64,000 nucleotides of DNA, from contig NZ_FXAF01000006.1 in NCBI RefSeq assembly GCF_900177415.1, forward strand, positions 768,001 through 832,000. The letters are read 5' to 3'. Position 1 is the first letter of the stretch. Every line of letters begins with the position of its first letter. The notes under the pieces are model-generated. The model did no database searches and had not been told where the DNA came from. It saw only the letters and a list, made by a program, of their open reading frames with translations. The translations under genes were made by a program, and so were the position numbers. This DNA is from Xaviernesmea oryzae. GTDB taxonomy: Bacteria > Pseudomonadota > Alphaproteobacteria > Rhizobiales > Rhizobiaceae. Shown here piece after piece: positions 1 through 8,828 of the stretch.

Positions 1-261
1 GTCGGCGCAAGCCGCCTGCAGAACATTTCCAGCATTCTCAACGTACCGGTTTCCTTCTTCTTCGAAGATGCGCCGGGCGAGCAGTCGGGAAATCCGGGCG
101 GCATGGGGGAAGCCTCGAGCTCGAACTATGTCGTCGACTTTCTCTCCTCCTCGGAGGGCCTGCAGCTCAACCGGGCTTTCGTGAAGATCTCCGATCCGAA
201 GGTGCGCCGGCGTGTGGTCGATCTCGTCAAGGCGCTCGCGGCGGATGCCGAGGTCGAATAG
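1..261 (+). CDS. XRE-family transcriptional regulator, C-terminal part (PraR-like), partial
   Basis: Frame 1 is open from the window edge to a TAG at 259-261 and encodes 86 residues, the C-terminal part of a regulator whose helix-turn-helix lies outside the window. The visible start (SRLQNISSILNVPVSFFFED) is the typical end of an XRE/Cro HTH domain followed by the 'PVSFFF' linker. A Ser/Gly-rich linker and a charged helix (SDPKVRRRVVDLVKALA) close the protein. In rhizobia an XRE regulator of the PraR type sits directly before metK, which matches here. Family is fairly sure; the name praR is inferred from position and motif only. Confidence 0.8.
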   Translation, partial: VGASRLQNISSILNVPVSFFFEDAPGEQSGNPGGMGEASSSNYVVDFLSSSEGLQLNRAFVKISDPKVRRRVVDLVKALAADAEVE

Positions 262-282
262 GACGAAGGGAGCATTCTCCTG

Positions 283-308
283 AAAGCGGCCTCAGGGCCG
301 CTTTTTTA
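283..308 (+). terminator. Rho-independent terminator after the XRE regulator
   Basis: A 9-bp perfect stem (283-291 with 296-304, AAAGCGGCC/GGCCGCTTT) with a 4-nt loop runs straight into a T-run. It lies 22 bp after the regulator stop and separates that gene from metK. Confidence 0.88.
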
Positions 309-347
309 TTGCCGTCTTTTTTCTGCACCCTTCTGCCCGCAAGAAGG

Positions 348-379
348 TTGTGATTGTACACATAAAGATATATTTATGT
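348..379 (+). promoter_or_regulatory. Candidate metK promoter overlapped by a 7+7 bp inverted repeat
   Basis: A plausible -35 (TTGTGA, 348-353) and -10 (TATTTA, 371-376) are separated by 17 bp. The -10 sits inside a perfect inverted repeat, ACATAAA (360-366), six-base spacer, TTTATGT (373-379). A repressor there would block RNA polymerase; the XRE protein just upstream is an obvious candidate. Promoter and operator roles are inferred. No known SAM riboswitch pattern was recognised in the roughly 70-nt leader that follows. Confidence 0.45.
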
Positions 380-451
380 CGTTGTGCGCTTGTTTTTGTC
401 GACGGAAATCACTAACACAGGCGCGTTCGTTTCTTTGAGGGGAATCCCGTA

Positions 452-1714
452 ATGCGCGCAAGTTACCTGTTCACCAGCGAGTCCGTAGCCGAGGGTCATC
501 CGGACAAGGTTTGTGACCGTATTTCCGACGAAATCGTGGATCTTGTGTATCGCGAGGCGGCCAAGACCGGCGTCGATCCGTGGACGGTGCGCATCGCCTG
601 CGAGACGCTCGCGACCACCAACCGCGTGGTCATCGCCGGCGAGGTGCGCCTGCCGCCGAGCCTGATGAAGAAGGACAAGGACGGCAAGGACGTCATCAAT
701 CCTTCGAAGTTCAAGTCGGCTGCCCGCAAGGCGATCCGCGACATCGGCTACGAGCAGGACGGTTTCCACTGGAAGACGGCGAAGATCGACGTGCTCCTGC
801 ACTCCCAGTCCGCCGACATCGCCCAGGGCGTCGACAGCGCTGCCGACCAGCAGGGCGACGAGGGCGCCGGCGACCAGGGCATCATGTTCGGTTACGCCTG
901 CAAGGAAACGCCGGACCTCATGCCGGCACCGATCTACTACTCCCACAAGATCCTGCAGCTCCTCGCCGCCGCCCGCAAGAAGGGCGATGGCGAAGTCGCC
1001 AAGCTCGGCCCGGACGCCAAGAGCCAGGTGACCGTGCGCTATGCCGACGGCAAGCCGGCCGAAGTCACCTCGATCGTCCTTTCCACCCAGCATCTCGACG
1101 AGAAGTGGGATTCCAAGAAGGTCCGTTCCGTCGTCGAGCCCTATATCCGCGAAGCGCTCGGCGATCTGAAGATCGCCGGTGACTGCAAGTGGTACATCAA
1201 TCCGACCGGCAAGTTCGTCATCGGCGGCCCGGACGGTGACGCCGGCCTCACCGGCCGCAAGATCATCGTCGACACCTATGGCGGCGCGGCTCCGCATGGC
1301 GGCGGCGCCTTCTCGGGCAAGGACACGACCAAGGTCGACCGTTCCGCAGCCTATGCCGCCCGTTATCTGGCGAAGAACGTCGTCGCCGCAAGCCTTGCCG
1401 ACCGCTGCACGATCCAGCTCTCCTACGCCATCGGCGTTGCGCAGCCGCTGTCGATCTATGTCGACCTGCACGGCACCGGCAAGGGTGTTTCCGAGGACCA
1501 GATCGAGGCCGCGATCCGCAAGGTCATGGACCTGTCGCCGTCGGGCATCCGCCGTCACCTCGACCTCAACAAGCCGATCTACGCCAAGACCTCGGCCTAT
1601 GGCCACTTCGGCCGCAAGGCCGGCCGCGACGGTTCCTTCTCCTGGGAGAAGACGGACCTCGTGAAGCCGCTCAAGGACGCGCTGAAGGAAGAGACGCTCA
1701 AGGCCGCCGCCTGA
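452..1714 (+). CDS. metK: S-adenosylmethionine synthase
   Basis: A 420-residue methionine adenosyltransferase that makes SAM from methionine and ATP in the cytosol. The N-terminal signature GHPDK is at residues 15-19, the GAGDQG motif follows in the first third, and the phosphate-binding GGGAFSGKD motif is in the second half. Length is slightly above that of the E. coli enzyme (384), as usual in alphaproteobacteria, which carry small inserts. The start is preceded by a GAGGGGA ribosome site. A strong terminator follows at 1750. The next gene, trmB, uses SAM, and the metK-trmB order is conserved in rhizobia. Confidence 0.97.
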   Translation: MRASYLFTSESVAEGHPDKVCDRISDEIVDLVYREAAKTGVDPWTVRIACETLATTNRVVIAGEVRLPPSLMKKDKDGKDVINPSKFKSAARKAIRDIGYEQDGFHWKTAKIDVLLHSQSADIAQGVDSAADQQGDEGAGDQGIMFGYACKETPDLMPAPIYYSHKILQLLAAARKKGDGEVAKLGPDAKSQVTVRYADGKPAEVTSIVLSTQHLDEKWDSKKVRSVVEPYIREALGDLKIAGDCKWYINPTGKFVIGGPDGDAGLTGRKIIVDTYGGAAPHGGGAFSGKDTTKVDRSAAYAARYLAKNVVAASLADRCTIQLSYAIGVAQPLSIYVDLHGTGKGVSEDQIEAAIRKVMDLSPSGIRRHLDLNKPIYAKTSAYGHFGRKAGRDGSFSWEKTDLVKPLKDALKEETLKAAA

Positions 1715-1749
1715 TCGGCCTTTACGGATCGCCTGAGAAGACTGTAAAG

Positions 1750-1779
1750 CGGGTGCCTCCCGGCGGGGCACCCGTTTTT
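1750..1779 (+). terminator. Rho-independent terminator after metK
   Basis: An 8-bp perfect stem, CGGGTGCC (1750-1757) with GGCACCCG (1767-1774), has a 9-nt loop and is followed by five T. It leaves only 19 bp before trmB, so trmB may depend on read-through or a promoter inside metK. Confidence 0.85.
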
Positions 1780-1798
1780 CGATTGAAGAGAATAGCTC

Positions 1799-2500
1799 AT
1801 GACCGATCAGCCGCACCCGAGCCGTGCCACCGAAGCCTTCTTCGGGCGTCGCAAGGGAAAGCCGTTGCGGGAACGTCAGGCGGAAGGTCTGGCAACGCTG
1901 CTGCCGGTGCTGACGCTCGATCTTGAAGCGCCTGCGCCCGCAAGGCTTTCGGAACTCTTTCCTGTCCCGGTGGAGGAGCTGCGGCTGGAGATCGGCTTCG
2001 GCGGCGGCGAACACCTCATCCATCGTGCGCAGGAAAGCCCGAAGACCGGGTTCATCGGCATCGAGCCCTTCGTCAATTCCATGGCGAAGCTTCTGACGCG
2101 CGTGGAGGAGCTCGGCTTAAAGAACATCCGGGTTTTCGACGACGATGCGACGCTGGTGCTGGATTGGCTGCCGGATGCCTCTCTCGACCGCATAGACCTG
2201 CTTTATCCGGACCCGTGGCCTAAGCGGAAGCATTGGAAAAGGCGGTTCGTCTCCGAGGTCAATCTCGACCGCTTCCACCGCGTGCTGAAGCCGGGCGGAC
2301 TGTTCTGCTTCGCATCCGACATCGACACCTATGTCAACTGGACGCTGATCCATTGCCGCGATCACGGCGGCTTTGAATGGCAGGCGGAGCAATCGTCCGA
2401 CTGGCTGACCCCCTTCGCCGGCTGGCCAGGGACGCGATACGAGAACAAGGCCCGCCGCGAAGGCCGTTCCTCGGCCTATCTAACGTTTCGAAAGGTATAG
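1799..2500 (+). CDS. trmB: tRNA (guanine-N7-)-methyltransferase
   Basis: A 233-residue SAM-dependent methyltransferase that makes m7G46 in the variable loop of tRNAs. The SAM-binding motif [10 protein letters not shown] is near residue 65. The TrmB signature [12 protein letters not shown] is near residue 140 and carries the catalytic Asp and the RNA-contacting basic residues. It follows metK, the source of its methyl donor, in the conserved rhizobial order. Length is normal for the family. Confidence 0.96.
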   Translation: MTDQPHPSRATEAFFGRRKGKPLRERQAEGLATLLPVLTLDLEAPAPARLSELFPVPVEELRLEIGFGGGEHLIHRAQESPKTGFIGIEPFVNSMAKLLTRVEELGLKNIRVFDDDATLVLDWLPDASLDRIDLLYPDPWPKRKHWKRRFVSEVNLDRFHRVLKPGGLFCFASDIDTYVNWTLIHCRDHGGFEWQAEQSSDWLTPFAGWPGTRYENKARREGRSSAYLTFRKV

Positions 2501-2512
2501 GACCGGAAGGCG

Positions 2513-2770
2513 TCAGTGCAGGCTGACGGTTTTCAGGTCGTCTTCAGCAGCCTTGAAGAAGGTGCTGGAGCGGTTGTCGGTCAAGAGGATCGGCGTGCCG
2601 TCGGCGCCGAACAATGCCCAGAGGTCGAGATTCGGATCGATTTCCGGGGCTTCGGGGAAGCAGCGGGACACTTCGTCCGACCGCATCTTGCGAATATATC
2701 CGACCTCTCCGGCACCAAGGTGAGCAAGTTCGGACTGCGACAAACGCGCATTCGCTTCTTTCAGGAGCAT
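2513..2770 (-). CDS. DUF1150 family protein
   Basis: A small acidic protein of 85 residues recognised as the alphaproteobacterial DUF1150 family by its 'AHLGAGEVGYIRKMRSDE' and 'DLWALFGADGTPI' segments. Function is unknown. It lies directly downstream of the small heat-shock gene on the same strand, a linkage common in rhizobia, so it is probably co-transcribed and heat-induced. I chose the second in-frame ATG (2770) because a GGAGG sits five bases before it; an upstream ATG at 2785 would add five residues but has a poor ribosome site. Confidence 0.85.
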   Translation of the reverse strand: MLLKEANARLSQSELAHLGAGEVGYIRKMRSDEVSRCFPEAPEIDPNLDLWALFGADGTPILLTDNRSSTFFKAAEDDLKTVSLH

Positions 2771-2815
2771 TCCAGCCTCCAGCATTGAGGACGCAACGGC
2801 ATTAACGCCGCTGAC

Positions 2816-3241
2816 CTACTGTGAGACGGAAATGTTAATTTTTCGCACCATTCGCTCCGGCTCGGGCCGGATCAGGTCGACGGAGAGAAGCCCGTTCTTC
2901 AGCGAGGCGCCGGAAACCTGCATCCCGTCGGCCAGCACGAACACGCGCTGGAACTGGCGCGCCGCGATGCCGCGATAGAGATAGTCCCGTTCGCCCTGTT
3001 CCACCTGGCGCCCGCGGATGACGAGCTGGTTCTCCTCGGTCGTCACGTCGAGCTCCGCCTCCGAGAAGCCGGCGACGGCGAGCGTGATCCTCAGCCGTTC
3101 GGGGGCGTCGGCATCCGCGCGGAGGCGCTCGATATTGTAGGGGGGATAGCCGTCGTTCGCCTTGGCAAGGCGTTCGAGGGTCTTTTCCATGGCGTCGAAG
3201 CCCAGAAGCAGAGGGCTCGCAAACGGCGTCATTCGGCTCAT
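2816..3241 (-). CDS. Small heat-shock protein, Hsp20 / IbpA family
   Basis: A 141-residue alpha-crystallin-type holdase that binds unfolding proteins in large oligomers. It shows the class A N-terminus (MSRMTPFASPLLLGFD), the 'YPPYNIE' entry to the alpha-crystallin domain (about residues 35-130), the 'RDYLYRGIAARQFQR' L57 loop, the 'LKNGLLSVDLIRPEPE' terminal strand and a short tail. The ATG at 3241 fits family length and has an AGGA seven bases upstream, while the open frame continues into a non-homologous leader. The leader forms a ROSE-type hairpin, and a sigma-32-type promoter lies further upstream, so both transcription and translation are expected to respond to heat. Confidence 0.94.
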   Translation of the reverse strand: MSRMTPFASPLLLGFDAMEKTLERLAKANDGYPPYNIERLRADADAPERLRITLAVAGFSEAELDVTTEENQLVIRGRQVEQGERDYLYRGIAARQFQRVFVLADGMQVSGASLKNGLLSVDLIRPEPERMVRKINISVSQ

Positions 3242-3246
3242 CGTCC

Positions 3247-3298
3247 AGTCCTTGCAGCAAGCGACCATATCGGCGTCCGAACTCGGCCCGCCAACTCG
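3247..3298 (-). promoter_or_regulatory. ROSE-type RNA thermometer in the Hsp20 leader
   Basis: Read on the minus strand, the last leader hairpin (3266 to 3247) pairs UCGCU (3264-3260) with the Shine-Dalgarno AGGA (3252-3249), leaving the central G bulged and a short CUG loop near the tip. A U(U/C)GCU strand pairing with the ribosome site through a bulged G is the hallmark of ROSE elements upstream of rhizobial small heat-shock genes. The leader from the predicted start (about 3298) is short, near 57 nt, so upstream ROSE hairpins may be reduced. Confidence 0.75.
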
Positions 3299-3304
3299 GA
3301 AACC

Positions 3305-3334
3305 TATATGGGGAGTTGCAGCGCCGACCGCAAG
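3305..3334 (-). promoter_or_regulatory. Sigma-32 (RpoH)-type promoter of the Hsp20 gene
   Basis: On the minus strand CTTGCGG (3334-3328) is followed after 14 bp by CCCCATATA (3313-3305). This matches the heat-shock promoter pattern CTTGAAA-N13/14-CCCCATNTA in all but part of the -35 box. It lies about 57 nt upstream of the start codon. Confidence 0.78.
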
Positions 3335-3442
3335 AATGCTTCTGGTCACGATCGTTCCATGCGGGCCGGGCGATATTTGGCAGGACGCAGGATCGAAGAC
3401 CGCGCGGCCGGGAACGGGAGCACCGGAAGCTGCCGGAAAGAG

Positions 3443-3474
3443 CAAAGCCGCCGGAGGGCGGCGGCTTTGTTTTT
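3443..3474 (-). terminator. Strong hairpin, terminator between mcp and the Hsp20 leader
   Basis: An 11-bp perfect stem (3443-3453 with 3459-3469) with a 5-nt loop lies just past the 3' end of the minus-strand chemoreceptor gene. The T-run is on the plus-strand side; on the minus strand only CTCTTT follows. It most likely ends mcp transcription and insulates the Hsp20 promoter. Confidence 0.6.
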
Positions 3475-3486
3475 AGAAGGGCTCGA

Positions 3487-5844
3487 TCAGAATTCCTGCC
3501 AGTCGTCTGCCGCGGCGGCGGCAGTTGAACCGTAGCCGGCGGCTGCCTTCGGTGCCGGTCTGGCGGCGCGAGGTGCGGGCAGCGGCTGGCTTGCGGTCGG
3601 CGCCCGCATCGTCTGGGCGACCTGGCGCAGCGCCTGCGGTGCGGCCTGGATGCTGCCGGCATGCGCGGAGACGCGGAAGCGGGCGACCAGCGACCTCAGC
3701 GTCTCCGCCTCGGTGCTCAGCACGGTGCTCGCGGCGGTGGTTTCCTCCACCATCGCGGCGTTCTGCTGGGTGACCTGGTCCATCTGGTTGACGGCGGAGT
3801 TGATCTCCTTGAGGCCGGCCGCCTGTTCGCTGGCGGATGCGGAGATCTGCCGGATCAGCCCGTTGATCTGCATGACCTGCACGGCGATCTTCTGCAGCGT
3901 GTCGCCGGCCTTGCCGACCAGTTCCACGCCCTCGCCGACCTGCGTGGTCGAGGCGTTGATGAGCGCCTTGATCTCCTTCGCCGCATTGGCGGAGCGCTGG
4001 GCGAGTTCGCGCACTTCCTGGGCGACGACCGCGAAACCCTTGCCGGCCTCGCCGGCACGGGCTGCCTCGACGCCGGCATTGAGCGCCAGCAGGTTGGTCT
4101 GGAAGGCGATCTCGTCGATGACCCCGATGATGCGCGAGATTTCCTGAGAGGATTGGGCGATGCCCTGCATGGAGGCGACCGCCTTCTGCACCACTTCGCC
4201 GGATTTCTCCGCGTCGTCGCAGGCGAGATTGACGGTCGAGGCGGCGGAGCTCGCGTTTTCGGCGCTGGAATTCACCTGCGCGGTGAGCTCGTTGAGGGCG
4301 GCGGCCGTTTCCTCCAGGCTCGATGCCTGCTGTTCGGTCCGGCGCGACAGATCCTGCGCGCTGGCGGCGATTTCGCGGGTGCCGTTGCCGATATTGTGGA
4401 CGGTGGAATTGACCGTCGCGATCGTCTCCTCCAGGCTTTCGAGCGCCTTGTTGAAGTCGACCTTCAGCTTGGCATAGTCGCCCGGAAACTCGTCCTCCAT
4501 GCGGTAGCCGAGATTGCCGGCGGAGAGTTCCGCCAGGCCCTTGGCGAGCGAGCCGACCACGCGCTGCTGCTGCCGGGCGTTGGCTTCGCGTTCGCTTTCG
4601 GAGCGGCAGCGCTCGGTCTCGGCGGCGGAGCGCTGGGCCTCGGCCTCCGCTTCCAGACGGCGGCCGTCGGCCAGCGTGTGGCGGAAACCTTCGAGCGACT
4701 GGGCGAGCCTGCCGATCTCGTCCGTGCGGTCCTGGCCTTCGACCGGCTGCTCGAAGCGGCCCCGGCTCAGAAGATCGACGCTGCCGAGGAGCGCGCCGAG
4801 GGGGCGGCGCACGAACGCGCTGCTGCCGAAATAAAGGGTCGCGATGCAGGCGCCGAGGACGATGAGGCCGCCGAGCACCATCATCAGGGTCTGATCGTGA
4901 ACCGGTGCCGTGATCACGCTCTGCGGCACGTCGACGACGATGGCCCAGGTGGCGTTGAGGTCCGGCACCGTGAACGGATAGACGACGCGCTCGTAGGGTT
5001 CGGCGGCGTCGGCCGTGAGGTTATCGAGCTGCGCGGGGGTATTGGCCTTCAGCGCGGCGAGGGTCTCAGCTGCCTTTTCGCCCTCCACCGGCTTCATCAG
5101 CCTGTCGGGGCTGACCGGAACGATCCAGTTGCCGCCCTGGGATATCAGCAGGACGCGGCCGGAGCCGAAGGGGCGCATGGTCTGCAGCTTCCTGGAAAGC
5201 GTGGCAAGCGAGACGTCAAGCCCTGCGACGCCGATGAGCGTCGTGCCGGAGAAGACCGGATAGGCGGCCGAACTCATGGCGGTGGCGTCCCCGGTCGTGC
5301 TCTCCACATAGGGCTGGGTCAGCGATCCCTTCTTCGAATTCGCGGCCAGCGAATACCATTCCGCCTGGGTATCGATATCGAAGACGCTATAGGCGATCTC
5401 GCCCGAACGGCTCTTGGTCCAATAGGGGGCGAGCTCGCCCTTCTTGTTGGCGCCCATCTCCTTGTTGCCGGCGAGTTCGGCATTCTTGCCGTCGAACGCG
5501 CCCGGCACCTCGGCGAACCAGCTTCCATAGGCGAAGGCATTCTGCTCCAGATTGGCTTTCAGCGCGTCCGTCACGCCCTTGCGGTCGAGATAGCCGCCGG
5601 CATGGCCGCGGCCGATGACGCCGGCGATCGAGCGGGCCGCGCCCGCGATCTGCCCCATGTCGACGGCCACCTCGTTGGCGATCGAACGGGCCTCGGCCTC
5701 GGCCTGCGCCATCGTGAGCGCCGCCACACGGCCGCGTGTCTGGGAGATCAGGAAGAGGTTCGAAATGACGAGCACGACGGCGATCGCCAGGCCCGTCACC
5801 AATATGAGCTTCGTCGAAAGGGATTTGATCTTCAGCGACAACAT
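3487..5844 (-). CDS. Methyl-accepting chemotaxis protein with periplasmic Cache domain
   Basis: A 785-residue chemoreceptor. TM1 is at about residues 12-33. A periplasmic sensor of about 300 residues of double-Cache type (with the characteristic 'WYSLAANSKKGSLTQPYVES' dipstick-like stretch) is followed by TM2 ('MMVLGGLIVLGACIATLYF'), HAMP and the coiled-coil signalling domain. The hairpin tip has the conserved '[21 protein letters not shown]' core. The C-terminus ends DDWQEF, the alphaproteobacterial form of the CheR/CheB-docking pentapeptide. Start at 5844 is chosen because GAGG lies just upstream and the leader codons before it encode no family sequence. Double-Cache receptors often bind amino or organic acids, but the ligand cannot be read here. 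It stands alone, without che genes. Confidence 0.93.
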   Translation of the reverse strand: MLSLKIKSLSTKLILVTGLAIAVVLVISNLFLISQTRGRVAALTMAQAEAEARSIANEVAVDMGQIAGAARSIAGVIGRGHAGGYLDRKGVTDALKANLEQNAFAYGSWFAEVPGAFDGKNAELAGNKEMGANKKGELAPYWTKSRSGEIAYSVFDIDTQAEWYSLAANSKKGSLTQPYVESTTGDATAMSSAAYPVFSGTTLIGVAGLDVSLATLSRKLQTMRPFGSGRVLLISQGGNWIVPVSPDRLMKPVEGEKAAETLAALKANTPAQLDNLTADAAEPYERVVYPFTVPDLNATWAIVVDVPQSVITAPVHDQTLMMVLGGLIVLGACIATLYFGSSAFVRRPLGALLGSVDLLSRGRFEQPVEGQDRTDEIGRLAQSLEGFRHTLADGRRLEAEAEAQRSAAETERCRSESEREANARQQQRVVGSLAKGLAELSAGNLGYRMEDEFPGDYAKLKVDFNKALESLEETIATVNSTVHNIGNGTREIAASAQDLSRRTEQQASSLEETAAALNELTAQVNSSAENASSAASTVNLACDDAEKSGEVVQKAVASMQGIAQSSQEISRIIGVIDEIAFQTNLLALNAGVEAARAGEAGKGFAVVAQEVRELAQRSANAAKEIKALINASTTQVGEGVELVGKAGDTLQKIAVQVMQINGLIRQISASASEQAAGLKEINSAVNQMDQVTQQNAAMVEETTAASTVLSTEAETLRSLVARFRVSAHAGSIQAAPQALRQVAQTMRAPTASQPLPAPRAARPAPKAAAGYGSTAAAAADDWQEF

Positions 5845-5989
5845 GGATTGCCTCGGATTGCGGATGGGGGGAGGCCCCCTCATGGGGCAATGCGCGAGAC
5901 GGATGTCGTGGCCGAATCCCAGTCCCCGCGGGAGATATCCGCTGCAACCCTAGAAGGCATGTCTTAACTTTGACTAAAATCGGACCGGC

Positions 5990-6889
5990 TCAGAGCCTGG
6001 CGTCGACCGCTTCGCCAAGAGGGATAGAGGGCTGGGCGCCGTGGGTGAGGCAGGCGAGCGATCCGGCGACGGCCGCCCGGCGCAGCGCGGCGGGAAAGTC
6101 GAGACCCTGCTCGAGGCTCGCGGCAAGGTAGCCGCAGAACGTGTCGCCGGCACCGACCGTATCGACCGGCTCGATCTCGAGGCCCTGGGCGGAGATGGTC
6201 TCCCCGTCGCGGATGGCGACGACGCCGTCGCCGCCGAGCGTCACCACGAATATCTGGCCGGTCTCGGCATGGAGCTTTTCCAGTGCCGCCTTGCGGGTCG
6301 CCGCATCCGGGATGGCGGTTCCCGAAAGCAGCTCGAACTCGGTCTCGTTGGCAACGACGATATCGGCCAGCCGGGCGAGCCGCGCGGCGTCGTCGGTCAG
6401 CGGCGCCGTGTTGATCATCGTTGGGATGCCCTTTGCGCGCGCAGCCTTGAGCGCCGCTTCCACCGCCGCCGCCGGGATTTCGAGCTGCAGCATGAGGATG
6501 TCTCCGGTCTGCATGGCGCCGACGGCGGCGAGCGCCTGCGCCTCGCTCACCGTGCCGTTGGCGCCGGGCACGACTGCGATCATGTTCTCGCCCGTGCCGC
6601 CGACGAGGATGAGGGCCGTTCCGGTCGGCTCGCCGGCACGGGCGACGGCGGAAAGATCGACCCCGGCGTCATCGAGAAGCGCAAGGGCCGGACCGGCGAA
6701 GTTGTCCTGCCCGACAGCGCCCGCCATCTTGACCTTGCTGCCTGCCCGCCGTGCCGCCAGCGCCTGGTTGGCGCCCTTGCCGCCGGCCGCGGTCGAAAAA
6801 CCCGACCCGGCGACAGTCTCGCCCGGCTGCGGCAGGCGTTCGGTCGTGGCGATGAGATCCATGTTGATGGAGCCGAAAACGGTGATCAT
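5990..6889 (-). CDS. rbsK: Ribokinase (PfkB family)
   Basis: A 299-residue sugar kinase that phosphorylates D-ribose to ribose 5-phosphate. The N-terminal 'GSINMDLI' and the substrate motif 'GGKGANQA' identify the family; the C-terminal PfkB signature 'DTVGAGDTFCGYLAA' carries the catalytic Asp. Length equals the usual 300. I chose ATG 6889 because MITVFGSINMD is the normal N-terminus; the open frame extends 18 codons further to overlap rmuC. It sits 50 bp after rmuC on the same strand. No ribose transporter is nearby, so it probably salvages ribose from nucleosides. Confidence 0.93.
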   Translation of the reverse strand: MITVFGSINMDLIATTERLPQPGETVAGSGFSTAAGGKGANQALAARRAGSKVKMAGAVGQDNFAGPALALLDDAGVDLSAVARAGEPTGTALILVGGTGENMIAVVPGANGTVSEAQALAAVGAMQTGDILMLQLEIPAAAVEAALKAARAKGIPTMINTAPLTDDAARLARLADIVVANETEFELLSGTAIPDAATRKAALEKLHAETGQIFVVTLGGDGVVAIRDGETISAQGLEIEPVDTVGAGDTFCGYLAASLEQGLDFPAALRRAAVAGSLACLTHGAQPSIPLGEAVDARL

Positions 6890-6939
6890 GGGCAGGCCTG
6901 TCTGGTCGGTTCGAAGTCGCGCGACACTGCCCGAGAGCG

Positions 6940-8142
6940 TCACTCCTCGTCAACCACCCTGAGCTTCAGGAGGCCTGTGCGGCTTTCGACCACCTTCGCC
7001 TGCGGCATGTCCCGGGCCGTCTCGGCCTCGGCCGGCGCTTCCAGTTCCAGTGCGCCGATCTTCGCGCCGCGGCGGTTGAGCTTGTCGGTCGAGGTGATGA
7101 TCTGCTCGACATCCTTCTGGGCCGCGAGGAAATGCGCCTGCAGCTTGCGGGTCCGGTCGTCGAGCCGCGAAAGGTCCTCCATCAGCAGCGCGACTTCGCC
7201 TTGGATGAGATGCGCCTGCTCGCGCATCCGCTGGTCCTTGAGCACCGCCTGGATGACCTGGATCGACAGCATCAGAAGGGAAGGCGAGACGATGACGACG
7301 CGGGAGCGCTGCGCTTTCTGAACCACGTTCTCGAAATGCTCGTGGATCTCGGCGAAGATCGATTCCGACGGCACGAAGAGGAAGGCCATTTCCTGTGTCT
7401 CGCCGGCGATTAGGTATTTTTCCGAGACGTCGCGGATATGCACTTCGAGATCGCGGCGGAAGGCCTGCGCGGCCGCACGTCTGGCTTCGGGCGCGGCAGC
7501 CTCGCGGAAGGCGTTCCAGGCTTCGAGCGGAAACTTGGCGTCGATCACCAGCGGCGGCGCGCCGTTCGGCATGCGGATCGTGCAGTCGGGCCGGGTGCCG
7601 TTGGAAAGCATGGTCTGAAAGGCATAGGCGCCGAGCGGCAGGCCGTCCGCGACGATCGCCTCCATGCGGCCCTGGCCGAAGGCGCCGCGCGTCTGCTTGT
7701 TGGACAATATCGCCTGAAGTCCGACGACGTCCTTGGCGAGCGTCTGGATATTGTTCTGGGCGGCGTCGATCACCGCGAGCCTCTCCTGCAGCCGGCGAAG
7801 GTTTTCATGCGTCGATCTGGTCTGTTCGGTAAGCGTCGCGCCGATCCGGTGCGTCATCCCGTCGAGCCGCTGGCTGACCGCCTGGTTGAGCTCCGACTGC
7901 CGGGCCGAGAGCGTCTCCGCCATGCTGGAGAGCCGCCCCTGCATCTCGCTCTGGACGCGGACGAGCTCGGAAAGCCGGGTTTCCGCCTCCGCCGCCCGCT
8001 GGAGGGCTTCCTGCCGGCGGCGGGCGGCGCCCCCGAGGAGGAAAGCGATCGTCAGCACCAGCAGGACTGCCGCCGCGGCGGCAATGGCCATGGTCTGCTG
8101 CGCGGCCAGGAGCACGGGAAGGCGGTCGAGAAGATCATCCAT
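6940..8142 (-). CDS. rmuC: DNA recombination protein RmuC
   Basis: A 400-residue RmuC-family protein. An N-terminal membrane anchor (about residues 17-37) is followed by an Ala/Glu/Arg-rich coiled coil (about 40-140) and the RmuC nuclease-like core, seen in '[14 protein letters not shown]', '[17 protein letters not shown]' and '[15 protein letters not shown]'. The family limits recombination at inverted repeats in E. coli; a PD-(D/E)XK fold is proposed for it. It is divergent from def with a 111-bp shared upstream region and is followed by rbsK. Confidence 0.93.
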   Translation of the reverse strand: MDDLLDRLPVLLAAQQTMAIAAAAAVLLVLTIAFLLGGAARRRQEALQRAAEAETRLSELVRVQSEMQGRLSSMAETLSARQSELNQAVSQRLDGMTHRIGATLTEQTRSTHENLRRLQERLAVIDAAQNNIQTLAKDVVGLQAILSNKQTRGAFGQGRMEAIVADGLPLGAYAFQTMLSNGTRPDCTIRMPNGAPPLVIDAKFPLEAWNAFREAAAPEARRAAAQAFRRDLEVHIRDVSEKYLIAGETQEMAFLFVPSESIFAEIHEHFENVVQKAQRSRVVIVSPSLLMLSIQVIQAVLKDQRMREQAHLIQGEVALLMEDLSRLDDRTRKLQAHFLAAQKDVEQIITSTDKLNRRGAKIGALELEAPAEAETARDMPQAKVVESRTGLLKLRVVDEE

Positions 8143-8253
8143 TCCGCCAACCTAGCAGAATTCCTCGGCTTGAAAAGATCAAAACGTGAACATTTCCGGC
8201 CGGAACCTTGCGATTCCTGTTCCATCCGAAAAAAAGATGGGTTATGGGAGGCC

Positions 8254-8769
8254 ATGACGATCAAGCCGCTGATTATTCTTCCCGACCCGATCCTGCGCCA
8301 GGTTTCCAAGCCCGTAGAGCAGGTGGATGACGACCTCCTGAAGCTCGCCGACGACATGCTGGAGACGATGTACGACGCGCCGGGCATCGGCCTTGCCGCG
8401 ATCCAGATCGGCGTGCCGCGCCGGCTTCTCGTCGTGGATGTGGCGCGCGAAGGCGAGGAGAAGAACCCGCAGGTGTTCATCAATCCGGAAATCGTCAAAT
8501 CCTCCGACGAGCGCTCCGTCTATGAGGAAGGCTGCCTTTCCATTCCGGAATATTATGCCGAAGTGGAGCGTCCGGCGATCGTCACGGTCAGGCATGTCGG
8601 CCGCGACGGCAAGGAGCATGTGGTCGAGGCTGACGGCCTGCTCGCCACCTGCCTGCAGCACGAGATCGACCACCTGAACGGCGTGCTCTTCATCGACCAT
8701 ATCTCGCGTCTGAAACGCGAGATGGTGATCAAGAGGTTCACCAAGGCCGCCAGGGCCAAAGCCGTCTGA
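8254..8769 (+). CDS. def: Peptide deformylase
   Basis: A 171-residue metalloenzyme that removes the formyl group from nascent proteins. All three family motifs are present: GIGLAAIQ (44-51), EGCLS (92-96) and QHEIDH (135-140), giving metal ligands Cys94, His136 and His140 and catalytic Glu137. The longer open frame upstream is non-coding; ATG 8254 follows a GGGAGG ribosome site and gives the standard N-terminus. Normally def is followed directly by fmt. Here a toxin-antitoxin pair of about 0.75 kb lies between them. Confidence 0.97.
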   Translation: MTIKPLIILPDPILRQVSKPVEQVDDDLLKLADDMLETMYDAPGIGLAAIQIGVPRRLLVVDVAREGEEKNPQVFINPEIVKSSDERSVYEEGCLSIPEYYAEVERPAIVTVRHVGRDGKEHVVEADGLLATCLQHEIDHLNGVLFIDHISRLKREMVIKRFTKAARAKAV

Positions 8770-8796
8770 TCGCGTTGAAAACCGATGCCGGCAGGA

Positions 8797-8823
8797 CTAT
8801 GATATCAGTGATATCATAGGAGG
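8797..8823 (+). promoter_or_regulatory. 23-bp perfect palindrome and ribosome site ahead of the antitoxin gene
   Basis: Two 11-bp arms (8797-8807 and 8809-8819) are exact reverse complements around one central G, each arm containing GATATC. The right arm runs into the AGGAGG ribosome site (8818-8823), five bases from ATG 8829. This is the expected form and place of the operator bound by the ribbon-helix-helix antitoxin and its toxin complex, giving autoregulation. Binding is inferred. Confidence 0.75.
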
Positions 8824-8828
8824 TGCCT

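Noticed and set aside
383-451. Possible SAM riboswitch in the metK leader
   Set aside because: The leader is short and I could not find the conserved pseudoknot or core sequences of SAM-I, SAM-II or SAM-SAH classes. A covariance-model search would settle it.
374-2023. Open frame of 549 codons on the minus strand across metK
   Set aside because: It is antisense to an unambiguous metK and trmB start, has no family resemblance and a composition typical of reverse-strand shadows in high-GC genes.
3661-5967. Open frame of 768 codons antisense to the first chemoreceptor; a similar 690-codon frame at 26302-28374 antisense to the second
   Set aside because: Both mirror the codon bias of the MCP genes; their translations are low-complexity Gly/Asp/Arg/Leu-rich text without domains.
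8188-8206. LexA box between rmuC and def
   Set aside because: Two GAAC half-sites are present but 11 bp apart rather than the seven of the alphaproteobacterial SOS box; a TTCCGGCCGGAA palindrome there is noted without a known regulator.
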